NCBI GenBank assembly: GCA_013141375.1
Contig: JABFRC010000280.1
Span: 1-38,151 of the forward strand
Reading direction: 5' to 3'
Source: Methylococcaceae bacterium
GTDB lineage: Bacteria > Pseudomonadota > Gammaproteobacteria > Methylococcales > Methylomonadaceae
Length of the DNA: 38,151 nucleotides
Shown here: positions 1 to 7,566 of the stretch, piece after piece
How the letters are laid out: every line of letters starts with the position of its first letter
How positions within the stretch are numbered: the stretch's first letter is position 1
Translations under genes and position numbers: made by a program
Notes under the pieces: generated by a model
Seen by the model: the letters and a program-made list of their open reading frames with translations, nothing else
The model's database searches: none
What the model was told of the DNA's origin: nothing

Positions 1-22
1 TTATTAAATTCACCATAACACC

Positions 23-943
23 ATGAAAAATAATACAAAACAATTATTAATTATAATTTTAACTTATACTTCAATGTTTTGCAGTTTGGCTTTTTCTGAA
101 GAACAGCCAAAAAATATTAGATTAAATATGGGTTATTATTATAACTCCATTAATGATCGAGCAAATCGTACCGATATTGAAATATCATTAAATTTTTGGG
201 CAAAAGAGCTTTTTGATGCTGAAGCAAAGAAAAATAACTTTGTTATTGCCTCATCAAAAGCAATTTTATTTGATCGTATTGAAGATATGCAAAGTGCTTT
301 CAATGATGGGCAGCTTGATTTAATTGTTGCTCCGCCGTTATTGATTTCAAGATATTTTAAGCGTGAAGCATTAGGAAAAGGTTTCGTAGGCATGCTTGAA
401 GGTAAGAAACCAGAAGCCTTATTATTAATTGCCCGAACCGATAAAAATATCAACGGTATAAAAGATCTACAAGGAAAACGTTTGGAATTGGTTGAAGACG
501 ATGAACTTGCTGATATTTTTATTGATACCTTAACTCTAAAAGAACTTAAAAAGAATTATAAAAATATCGACCTAACCATTCAACGTCAAAAAAAATCAAA
601 CAGGATTATTTTGGATATTTTCTTTGATAAAATCGACATAGGAATAGTTTACAGTAGCTCCTATACACTGATGCAAGAACTAAATCCTGATATAAAAAAT
701 AAAATAAAAATTCTTTCAGAATTACCAATAAAAGGAAGAAACTTCAGTTTTTTTCGACGTGGTTACCCATTAATTAACGAATTAACTAATGTTGCAATGG
801 CTTTTCCAGAAAGCCCAAGGGGAAAGCAAATTTTAGAAATATTTAGAACACCTGAAATTATACATTGCGATGTTGATGAGCTAAATAAGTTCGACACTAT
901 TTATAGCGAATACTTTCAGCTTAAAAATAAAGCAAATAAATAA
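23..943 (+). CDS. PhnD-like periplasmic substrate-binding protein
   Basis: This 306-residue protein begins with a signal peptide (hydrophobic stretch at about residues 7-25, cleavage near SLAFS-EEQ). The rest has the layout of the phosphate/phosphonate ABC-transporter binding-protein family (PhnD-like, type 2 periplasmic fold): an early segment stating that a region is probed (DGQLDLIVAPP), then the KDLQGKRLELVEDD element that typically follows in this family. No permease or ATPase gene accompanies it. A HAMP histidine kinase starts 22 bases downstream, so it may sense a ligand for that kinase and not feed a transporter; this is inference. The ligand cannot be told. No strong ribosome site is visible before the ATG. 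The gene is strongly A+T-rich compared with genes further right. Confidence 0.8.
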   Translation: MKNNTKQLLIIILTYTSMFCSLAFSEEQPKNIRLNMGYYYNSINDRANRTDIEISLNFWAKELFDAEAKKNNFVIASSKAILFDRIEDMQSAFNDGQLDLIVAPPLLISRYFKREALGKGFVGMLEGKKPEALLLIARTDKNINGIKDLQGKRLELVEDDELADIFIDTLTLKELKKNYKNIDLTIQRQKKSNRIILDIFFDKIDIGIVYSSSYTLMQELNPDIKNKIKILSELPIKGRNFSFFRRGYPLINELTNVAMAFPESPRGKQILEIFRTPEIIHCDVDELNKFDTIYSEYFQLKNKANK

Positions 944-965
944 CAACTAAATTGGTTTATTTATA

Positions 966-2525
966 GTGACAATAAAAAGAAACAATTCTATTTTTATAAG
1001 GGTATTTTTAATATTTGGTAGCTTGGTACTAGGTATTACGCTTTTTTTTGCGTTTATGGTTGTTCCTATGCAAAAAAATGCCTTTAATCAAATAATGTAT
1101 ACACAGGCAGAAACTGTCTCCAGATCTATAGTGCAAGCCAGTTCTGATGCAATTATTAGCAAAGATTATGGATTTATTGTTGAACACAATGTTCAAGTTC
1201 TAAAGAACAACACCAGTATTCACTATATTTTAATATCACCAAAATTTGGCGATAAAATTTGGATAAATCAAAAAAACTGGCATTTGGTTGATAAATTAAA
1301 TCCCGACATTACTAAATTAGAAAGCAACGATATTGCTTACAAAATTATGCATGTTGAAGGCTACACACAGGTTTATCACTTTGCTTATCCCATTCAATTT
1401 TCCGGTATCCTCTGGGGCTGGCTGCATATTGGCTTTTCTACTGATCAATACAATAAATACATCAACGACATGTATTTAAAGATCATCTACATCATTGGTA
1501 TTTCATTATTCCTCATAATATTCATTGGCTATTTATTTGCCCGCTGGATCTCTCGCCCTGTATCCATCATTAGTCATCTTGCAACAAAAGTTGCAGGTGG
1601 GGACTTAACTGTGCGGTCAACGATTGAACGGGGAGATGAAATTGGTGTTTTGTCGGATAGCTTTAATCAAATGGTCGACTCACTTATGCAATCTAAAAAG
1701 CATTTGGAAAACTATAACCAAGAATTGGAATTACAAGTTTTAAATCGCACACAAGAATTAGCTGAATTGAATAAAGATCTTGATAACAAAATAAAAGATG
1801 AAGTCGCCCAACGTCAAAAGCAGGAGGCTCTACTCATCCACCAATCAAGACTGGCGGCTATGGGCGAAATGATTGGTGCTATTGCCCATCAATGGCGACA
1901 ACCTCTCAATGCACTGGGTTTGGTGCAACAAAACCTTCAATTCAGATATCAAGTCGGCAAACTTGACGATGAATTTATGACTCAAAATATGGAAAAATCA
2001 GAACGATTAATCCAAAAAATGTCTTCAACCATTGATGATTTTCGTAATTTTTTTAAACCCAATAAGCATATTGAAAACTTTAACATCAATGAAACCATTA
2101 AATCGACAGCCGAACTGCTTGATGCCCAATTAAAAAACAATAACATTAATATAATAATAAATTGCAATGAAAATTTATATATAAAAGGATTTCAAGGCGA
2201 ATTTTCGCAAGTAATATTAAACTTATTGAATAATGCTAAAGATATCCTAATAGAGCGAAACTCAAAAAATCCGACAATTACTCTTGATGTTACTAAAAAT
2301 GTAAATAGCTCTATTTCCATCACAGTCAAAGATAATGCCGGCGGAATACCTGATGAAATAATAAATAAAATATACGACCCCTATTTTACAACTAAGGAGG
2401 AAGGCAAAGGTACAGGCATTGGTTTATACATGTCAAAGATAATCGTTGAAAACAACATGTTTGGTAAACTGTATGCATTTAATGATAATGAAGGCGCCAA
2501 CTTTGTTATTATTCTTAATAATTAA
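966..2525 (+). CDS. HAMP-domain sensor histidine kinase
   Basis: A membrane sensor kinase of 519 residues starting at GTG. Transmembrane segments lie at about residues 10-33 and 172-192, enclosing a periplasmic sensor region of about 135 residues. A HAMP domain (193-245), a coiled coil (about 245-290) and the kinase core follow. The phosphoacceptor is His308 in AHQWRQPLN. The ATPase half shows the N box NLLNNAKDIL, the G1 box DNAGGIPDE, the F box YDPYFTT and the G2 box GKGTGIGLYM, so it should be catalytically competent. It follows the PhnD-like gene by 22 bases and is probably co-transcribed with it. No response regulator is encoded in the window, so its output is unknown. The base composition is A+T-rich like its neighbour. 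Confidence 0.92.
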   Translation: MTIKRNNSIFIRVFLIFGSLVLGITLFFAFMVVPMQKNAFNQIMYTQAETVSRSIVQASSDAIISKDYGFIVEHNVQVLKNNTSIHYILISPKFGDKIWINQKNWHLVDKLNPDITKLESNDIAYKIMHVEGYTQVYHFAYPIQFSGILWGWLHIGFSTDQYNKYINDMYLKIIYIIGISLFLIIFIGYLFARWISRPVSIISHLATKVAGGDLTVRSTIERGDEIGVLSDSFNQMVDSLMQSKKHLENYNQELELQVLNRTQELAELNKDLDNKIKDEVAQRQKQEALLIHQSRLAAMGEMIGAIAHQWRQPLNALGLVQQNLQFRYQVGKLDDEFMTQNMEKSERLIQKMSSTIDDFRNFFKPNKHIENFNINETIKSTAELLDAQLKNNNINIIINCNENLYIKGFQGEFSQVILNLLNNAKDILIERNSKNPTITLDVTKNVNSSISITVKDNAGGIPDEIINKIYDPYFTTKEEGKGTGIGLYMSKIIVENNMFGKLYAFNDNEGANFVIILNN

Positions 2526-2605
2526 TCAAGTTTATCCTTAAAAAACCAACACCTGTGCATTAACAAATTTTCACGCCTAATCAATATATTCCTTATAACC
2601 TATTT

Positions 2606-3127
2606 ATGTTGAATATCTTATTTTCAATAGCAACATATCAAGATGCCGATAAAATTACTGCATTGGTCAATTCTGCGTATCGCGGTGAAACCAGCAAAAT
2701 TGGCTGGACATCAGAAGCCGACTTACTCGATGGCAGGAGAACAGACTTTAATGATGTTCAGAAGTTACTACAAGAAGACGATTCATTCATTTTAGTTTGC
2801 AGATATCAAAATGAAATTATCGGTTCAGTCCATCTTACCAAACAAAAGGATACGGCACTTCTTGGCATGCTGGCTGTTCAACCTCAATTACAAAATTCAG
2901 GAATTGGGAAATTGCTACTTTCTGAAGCAGAATTATTTGCCAAAAAAACTTGGTTAATTTCAAAGATTACGATGACTGTCATTTCAACTCGTAAAGAACT
3001 CATCGCTTTTTATAATCGACGTGGCTATATATCTACTGGAATTCTCAAGAAATTCCCGATTAATCCCGAATTATGGAATGCAAAAATATTTAACCTGCAA
3101 TTAGAACTGCTTGAAAAAAACCTCTAA
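2606..3127 (+). CDS. GNAT-family N-acetyltransferase
   Basis: A 173-residue protein of the GCN5-related acetyltransferase fold, which moves an acetyl group from acetyl-CoA to an amine. Motif A is clear: the beta-4 strand LLGMLAVQP followed by the CoA pyrophosphate loop QNSGIGKLLL. The late segment IAFYNRRGYISTG is the usual motif B that closes the fold. The acceptor cannot be predicted. It begins at ATG after an 80-base gap from the histidine kinase gene and ends just before a dispersed palindromic repeat, which may serve as its 3' boundary. The A+T-rich composition continues through this gene. Confidence 0.88.
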   Translation: MLNILFSIATYQDADKITALVNSAYRGETSKIGWTSEADLLDGRRTDFNDVQKLLQEDDSFILVCRYQNEIIGSVHLTKQKDTALLGMLAVQPQLQNSGIGKLLLSEAELFAKKTWLISKITMTVISTRKELIAFYNRRGYISTGILKKFPINPELWNAKIFNLQLELLEKNL

Positions 3128-3134
3128 GTATTCT

Positions 3135-3257
3135 GGGAGCCTCGAAAAACCCACTCCGTTTATGGTTCTACAAGCTCTCCACGAACGGAACTGATTGATT
3201 TATAAGACACCGTTCGCACTGAATTTATCGAAGTGCAGGGTTTTTCGAGGTTCTCTT
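3135..3257. repeat. Dispersed palindromic element, copy 1
   Basis: An imperfect inverted repeat of about 120 bases. The outer arms are GAGCCTCGAAAAACCC and, at the other end, GGGTTTTTCGAGG. Inside is a second inverted pair of the type TCTACAAGCTC...ACGAACGG against CGTTCGCACTGAA...TCGAAGTGC, separated by an A+T-rich centre GATTGATTTATA. Related copies lie at 3665-3788 and 28535-28660. It contains no coding capacity. Here it sits directly behind the acetyltransferase gene. The family resembles the REP/MITE-like palindromes common in environmental proteobacteria; mobility is inferred, not seen. Confidence 0.8.
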
Positions 3258-3342
3258 ATGTCGAGCAGAAGCCGTTGTTAAATTGACAAGCCCAAGCTAT
3301 ATGGTTATTATGTCGGCTGATTTTGCTGTTACAGCGACCTCT

Positions 3343-3429
3343 GCCGAGGTGGTGAAATTGGTAGACACGCTAGCTTCAGGTGCTAGTGCTCGCAAGGGCG
3401 TGAAGGTTCAAGTCCTTTTCTCGGTACCA
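3343..3429 (+). tRNA. tRNA-Leu (anticodon CAG)
   Basis: An 87-base class II tRNA with an encoded 3' CCA. The acceptor 5' strand GCCGAGG pairs with TCTCGGT (two G-U type pairs), discriminator A, then CCA. The anticodon loop TTCAGGT between CTAGC and GCTAG gives anticodon CAG, reading CUG leucine codons. A long variable arm (GCTCGCAAGGGC region) is typical of leucine tRNAs. The T loop TTCAAGT is canonical. It lies between two copies of the dispersed repeat and is followed by a rho-independent terminator. Confidence 0.95.
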
Positions 3430-3460
3430 AAGAACGATTTTAAGACGTTCAAAGACATAT

Positions 3461-3497
3461 AAAAACCCGCAAGTTATCTGGCTTCGCGGGTTTTTTA
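3461..3497 (+). terminator. Rho-independent terminator after tRNA-Leu
   Basis: The arm AAAACCCGC (3462-3470) pairs with GCGGGTTTT after a 15-base loop, and the stem runs into TTTTTT at 3491-3496. It lies 32 bases after the tRNA CCA end and is the obvious end of the tRNA transcript. Between this terminator and the next repeat copy (about 3498-3664) I see no gene. Confidence 0.85.
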
Positions 3498-3664
3498 TTG
3501 TCCGATGATATGCAGTAAGATTCGGTAACATTCGACATTTTATGCAGTAACTTTAAAGCAGTAAAAAAGTTTCTGCATTTTAAGCCTAACCCCGCTGATT
3601 TGTTGGCCGCAAAAAAAATCAGTCAGATTCTAATAACAAGTATCTAACTGATTCATCAAATTTA

Positions 3665-3788
3665 GGGGGAACCTCAAAAAAACCATTCCGATCATGGTTC
3701 GACAAGTTTACCAAGAACGTAACTAATTGATTTGTATAGGTCGGTTCGCACTGAGTTTGTTGAAGCGCATGGTTTTTCGAGGTTCCCT
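3665..3788. repeat. Dispersed palindromic element, copy 2
   Basis: The same element as at 3135-3257. The outer arms read GGGGAACCTCAAAAAAACC and, at the other end, GGTTTTTCGAGGTTCCC. The inner pair is TTCGACAAGTTTACCAAGAACG against CGGTTCGCACTGAGTTTGTTGAAGCGC in shortened form, with the centre TAATTGATTTGTATA. It abuts the stop codon of the minus-strand heme-binding protein gene, so it separates convergent transcripts from the tRNA and from that operon. Confidence 0.8.
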
Positions 3789-4222
3789 TAGGTTCTCCAC
3801 GGATGTGATGGTAAATCGGCAAGCCCAATAACATCGACGCCCGCTTTGGCTACTTGATGATCATTTTCCACCGAGCTACCGCTGACACCGATGGCGCCGA
3901 TCAATATGCCGTCCTGATCGACAATCGGTACGCCGCCGGGGAAAGTAATCAAGCCTTGATTCGAATGTTCGATGCCGTAAAGCGGTCCGCCCGGTTGCGA
4001 CAACAGGCCGATTTGCCCGGTATTCATACCGAAGAAAACCGCTGTTTTGGCTTTTTTGATGGCTATGTCAATACTGCCAACCCAAGCGCCATTCATTCGA
4101 GTAAAAGCTTTCAAATCAGCTCCGGAATCGACCACTGCGATACACATTTGCGTACCTAACTTGTTTGCTTCGGCGATGGCGGCAGCGATTGCCTGTTCTG
4201 CTTGTTCATACGTGACGTGCAT
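3788..4222 (-). CDS. GlcG/HbpS family heme-binding protein
   Basis: A 144-residue single-domain protein of the GlcG/HbpS family (formerly DUF336). Recognisable family features are the N-terminal helix with [13 protein letters not shown], the strand [14 protein letters not shown], the segment [15 protein letters not shown], the glycine-rich [21 protein letters not shown], and the C-terminal VAKAGVD. Family members bind heme or sense redox state, and some are encoded with enzyme operons as accessory proteins. It follows fumC by 39 bases on the same strand, the last gene of an apparent operon with a ferritin-like protein. No signal peptide is visible, so it should be cytoplasmic. Its stop codon coincides with the edge of repeat copy 2. 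Confidence 0.88.
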   Translation of the reverse strand: MHVTYEQAEQAIAAAIAEANKLGTQMCIAVVDSGADLKAFTRMNGAWVGSIDIAIKKAKTAVFFGMNTGQIGLLSQPGGPLYGIEHSNQGLITFPGGVPIVDQDGILIGAIGVSGSSVENDHQVAKAGVDVIGLADLPSHPWRT

Positions 4223-4261
4223 GGTTGGTTCCCAGATTGTTGTTGTAATGAAGTTATTGAC

Positions 4262-5665
4262 TTACTTAGATGAAAGCATCTGTTCGGGCCGAACAAGGGT
4301 ATCAAATATTTCAGCTGTCACCAATCCACTGGCAATGGCTTCTTCCCGAAGCGTACTGCGGCTTTTCAAGGCCATTTTGGCTAATTGCGCTGCATTCTCG
4401 TAACCGATATGCGGTACCAGCGCGGTCACCAACATCAGTGATTTTTCCAGTAGCTCAGTAATTCGCTCGGAATTTGGGATAATGCCCAGCACACAATGAT
4501 CGGTAAAACTGGTAACGGCCTCACCCAGCAGATGAATCGACTGCAATACGTTATAAATAATCACCGGCTTAAACACATTAAGCTCCAGTTGGCCTTGAGC
4601 ACCGGCAAACGTGACGGTGGTGTGATTACCCATCACTTGCGCACAAACCATCGTCAGCGCTTCGCATTGGGTGGGATTGATTTTGCCCGGCATAATCGAC
4701 GAACCAGGTTCATTTTCCGGCAGCAACAGTTCGCCAAGACCAGCCCTTGGCCCGGAACCCAGTAGCCGAATATCATTTGCTATCTTGTTCAGGCTTACCG
4801 CCAGCGTATTTAACACACCTGATATTTCCACCATTGCATCATGCGCGGCCATTGCCTCAAATTTATTGGTGGCGGAGGTAAACGGCAGTCCGGTAAAGCT
4901 TGCCACCTCTTCGGCAAACTGCTCTGAAAATCCTTGTTTAGCATTCAACCCGGTTCCGACTGCGGTTCCGCCTTGTGCAAGTGGATGCAAGCGCTTGAGG
5001 CTGTCTTCAATCCGCTCAAGTCCAAACTGAATTTGTGCTGCATACCCAGAAAACTCCTGACCCAGTGTCAACGGCGTTGCATCCTGTAAATGTGTGCGGC
5101 CGATTTTGATAATATCCGACCAAAGTTGAGATTTTTGAAATAAGGCCTGATGCAAATGCTGCAATGCAGGGATCAAACCATGATGTAACTGCTCGACCGT
5201 GGCGATATGCATTGCGGTTGGAAAGGCATCATTGGTTGATTGACTGTGATTACAATGGTCGTTTGGATGCACTGGCGATTTTGACCCCAGCGCACTACCC
5301 AATCGCTTATTAGCCAGATTGGCAATTACCTCATTGGCATTCATATTGGATTGAGTGCCGGAGCCGGTTTGCCAGATAACTAGCGGAAAATGCTCGTCCA
5401 ACTCACCGTTAATAACCGTCAACGCAGCTTCGGCTATCGCTATGCCGATTTCTGCATCAAGATCACTTAAGCGCATGTTAGTTAAAGCCGCGCAATGTTT
5501 AACAATACCCAGTGCACGGATTAACGATCTTGGCAGGCGTTCATCGCCGATTTTAAAAAATGTCAGTGAACGCTGAGTTTGCGCGCCCCAGTATTTGTCG
5601 GCCGGCACGGCAATATCGCCAAATGTATCGCTTTCAATCCTAGATTGCAGAATAACATCGCCCAT
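4262..5665 (-). CDS. fumC: Class II fumarate hydratase
   Basis: This 467-residue enzyme interconverts fumarate and L-malate in the citric acid cycle; the length equals that of E. coli FumC. Substrate-site motifs are present: [10 protein letters not shown] at about residues 100-109, [14 protein letters not shown] at about 133-146, the general-acid region [11 protein letters not shown] with His192, and the superfamily signature [11 protein letters not shown] at about 321-331. Class II fumarases have no iron-sulfur cluster. That fits its position between genes for a ferritin-like protein (17 bases upstream) and a heme-binding protein, an arrangement suited to iron limitation or oxidative stress. 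The gene product should be a cytoplasmic homotetramer. The ribosome site is weak. Confidence 0.96.
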   Translation of the reverse strand: MGDVILQSRIESDTFGDIAVPADKYWGAQTQRSLTFFKIGDERLPRSLIRALGIVKHCAALTNMRLSDLDAEIGIAIAEAALTVINGELDEHFPLVIWQTGSGTQSNMNANEVIANLANKRLGSALGSKSPVHPNDHCNHSQSTNDAFPTAMHIATVEQLHHGLIPALQHLHQALFQKSQLWSDIIKIGRTHLQDATPLTLGQEFSGYAAQIQFGLERIEDSLKRLHPLAQGGTAVGTGLNAKQGFSEQFAEEVASFTGLPFTSATNKFEAMAAHDAMVEISGVLNTLAVSLNKIANDIRLLGSGPRAGLGELLLPENEPGSSIMPGKINPTQCEALTMVCAQVMGNHTTVTFAGAQGQLELNVFKPVIIYNVLQSIHLLGEAVTSFTDHCVLGIIPNSERITELLEKSLMLVTALVPHIGYENAAQLAKMALKSRSTLREEAIASGLVTAEIFDTLVRPEQMLSSK

Positions 5666-5682
5666 GGACTCAATATCCCAAG

Positions 5683-6126
5683 CTATTCACCGGGTTTTCT
5701 TAACATCTTCAGTACCTCGCCCACATGACCTTCTTCCTGAGCAATTTTTGCACGGGCATATTCTTCCAAAAGAATATTGCGACCACTCACCAAGCCTAAT
5801 AATCGATGGTATTCGCCTAAAGCCAATCGTTCATGCTCCAGAGATTCCTTAAGAATATCGCCAATATCATGGCAATGCGTTTCCAATAAGGTACCAATGC
5901 TCAAAGAAGGATGGCCGCCCAGATGCGTAATCAGTTCACCCGCTTCGTTAGCATGAGCCAGCGACTCATTCGCCTGACCGCGCATCCAGGAAACAATTGG
6001 GATGCGGTTGTAGCCAAAGACCATCAGCGAATAGTGCGTATACCGAACAACCCCCGCCAGCTCAGCTTCAAGAATGTTGTTTAGAACCAAAATAACTGCG
6101 TTTTCATCAATGTCGATAGTAGTCAT
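5683..6126 (-). CDS. Bacterioferritin-like diiron protein
   Basis: A 147-residue four-helix ferritin-like protein. Candidate metal ligands are Glu22 in helix A ([12 protein letters not shown]), Glu54 and His58 in helix B ([10 protein letters not shown]), Glu94/Glu97 in helix C and Glu131/His134 in helix D ([10 protein letters not shown]). Helix B has ExxxH spacing where E. coli bacterioferritin has ExxH, and no Met is at the usual heme-ligand place, so this may be a non-heme ferritin-like variant. I chose the ATG at 6126 because CTGGAGACG gives a good ribosome site about 7 bases upstream and the homologous part starts here; a longer reading to 6258 adds an unconvincing N-terminus. It leads an operon with fumC. 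Probable role: iron storage or oxidation. Confidence 0.85.
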   Translation of the reverse strand: MTTIDIDENAVILVLNNILEAELAGVVRYTHYSLMVFGYNRIPIVSWMRGQANESLAHANEAGELITHLGGHPSLSIGTLLETHCHDIGDILKESLEHERLALGEYHRLLGLVSGRNILLEEYARAKIAQEEGHVGEVLKMLRKPGE

Positions 6127-6389
6127 GATCGTCTCCAGTAGTGGTGTGAAGCGAATCTCACTATAAGACTTTTTAACGCCTATGGATACCAAATCAATAA
6201 CCGCATATAACAAAATCACCATTTCCTGATAAGAGATTGATTTATATAGCAATATCACAAATATAAATTCAATGTGGAAAATTACCTTTTTTTAAAGCAA
6301 AAATCCCTCAAGCTAACTTTAAATATCTCGTTTCTTTCCATATTCGATGTCCACCGATCCCAAACGCACCAATTTAATGAGGCTAAAAG

Positions 6390-7502
6390 ATGAAAACAAT
6401 GGCAATAAATAACTTTACCAGTGCTGACTCGATTAACTTATTGGGCGTTGGCTACCGTTTTCCAGAAGGTGAACAACCCGCAGAGGCTTTAAGTGGACGT
6501 TACAAGAACTATATCCCGGCATTGAAATCCGAACGAAAAACCGTTGTTAGACATCGCCTTTCGGCTGCTACTGAAGCCCAAGCAATTCAGTTGAACGATC
6601 ATGGACAAGCTGAATTTCTGTCATCGAACTTGCCCTTACCTAGATCGGGTGAAGTCGCCGTTGCGTTGGATTGCATAAACTTAACCGGTGTTAATTTACG
6701 AAACGAGTTAGTGACTGAATACCGTCGTGGATATTTTGCAATCGGCGTCATTTACTCGGTCGGTGACAAAGTGGTCAATTGGCATAAAGGCGATTTTGTT
6801 ATAGTTGCGGCAGATGGCAATCCTGCATCCCATGTTGTTTGTGCGAGCACACGCGTTTTTTCAGCAACACTTTTTGAAGGCTTTGCATCCGAGGATGTCG
6901 CCGCCTTACTGACCACTTTAGTCCCTGTTTACTACTCATTACATACGGTTGCCCGAGTTGCTCCCGGAGAAACCGTGTTAATTGATGCCGAATTGGGCAC
7001 TAGCGCCATTGCCGCACATTCCATTTCTCGCTGGTTGGCAGCTCGCCCACGTTTATTTCGCTGCACCGACGAAGGCCCGCAAATACTTGATGGCGAGATC
7101 GTCATCGACTTGAGCAAACCCGATTTCATTAACTCCTTAACCGATGAAGATAGAAACATACAAGCACGCGCCTGGCTACACAGCACAAAATGCGATGGCA
7201 AAATATCTTCAGCTGGATTAGTGGCACCGAATGCCCATGAGTTGGTCCTGTCGGAAGACAGCGCTCCCTCTCTTGCATGCCCAAGGGAAAATGCCCATTC
7301 CACAATCAGCGCCCTAAAGTTGGCTTGTATTGCACCCAAAATATTTCAGCAATTGTTGTCAGACATCGCACAAATCGTTTTGTTTAGGCCGCAAATATTG
7401 GTGTCGGCACAACAATTAACACAGAAAGAAACTCTGGATATTCTCTCCGATAGCAGCCAGCAAAGTAGTGGTAGCACACCGATATTGTCTTTTATAAATT
7501 AA
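6390..7502 (+). CDS. Degenerate enoyl-reductase-like (MDR family) protein
   Basis: A 370-residue protein resembling the medium-chain dehydrogenase/reductase fold, closest in flavour to the enoyl-reductase domains of polyketide synthases. It has the GroES-like part (GEVAVALDCINLTGVNLRN, then YSVGDKVVNWHKGDFVI at about 120-140) and the interdomain stretch SEDVAALLTTLVPVYYSLHTVARVAPGETVLID. At the nucleotide-binding turn, where family members carry a GGVG-type glycine motif, it reads LGTSA (residues 202-206), and the following Rossmann segment is poorly kept. Activity as a reductase is therefore doubtful. The 64-base gap to the oxoamine synthase gene suggests a shared transcript and function. 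A ribosome site GAGG lies 8 bases before the ATG. Function unknown. Confidence 0.6.
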   Translation: MKTMAINNFTSADSINLLGVGYRFPEGEQPAEALSGRYKNYIPALKSERKTVVRHRLSAATEAQAIQLNDHGQAEFLSSNLPLPRSGEVAVALDCINLTGVNLRNELVTEYRRGYFAIGVIYSVGDKVVNWHKGDFVIVAADGNPASHVVCASTRVFSATLFEGFASEDVAALLTTLVPVYYSLHTVARVAPGETVLIDAELGTSAIAAHSISRWLAARPRLFRCTDEGPQILDGEIVIDLSKPDFINSLTDEDRNIQARAWLHSTKCDGKISSAGLVAPNAHELVLSEDSAPSLACPRENAHSTISALKLACIAPKIFQQLLSDIAQIVLFRPQILVSAQQLTQKETLDILSDSSQQSSGSTPILSFIN

Positions 7503-7566
7503 AGAGCAACAGCTGATTATTCAGAATGAATTTGTTTAGCAAGTCCATTGGTAAAATAAAAATAAT

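Noticed and set aside
3258-3310. Resemblance of the sequence after repeat copy 1 to the 3' end of the heme-binding protein gene (shared TTGGGCTTG on the minus strand)
   Set aside because: The match is only about nine to fifteen bases and the frame is broken by stops; chance or a vague flank similarity is as likely.
3135-3788. Possible CRISPR-like repetition around tRNA-Leu
   Set aside because: There are only two palindromic copies with unequal spacing and no spacer array; it is a dispersed element.
5683-6258. A 191-residue reading of the ferritin-like gene
   Set aside because: The extra N-terminal 44 residues do not look ferritin-like, and a good ribosome site supports ATG 6126.
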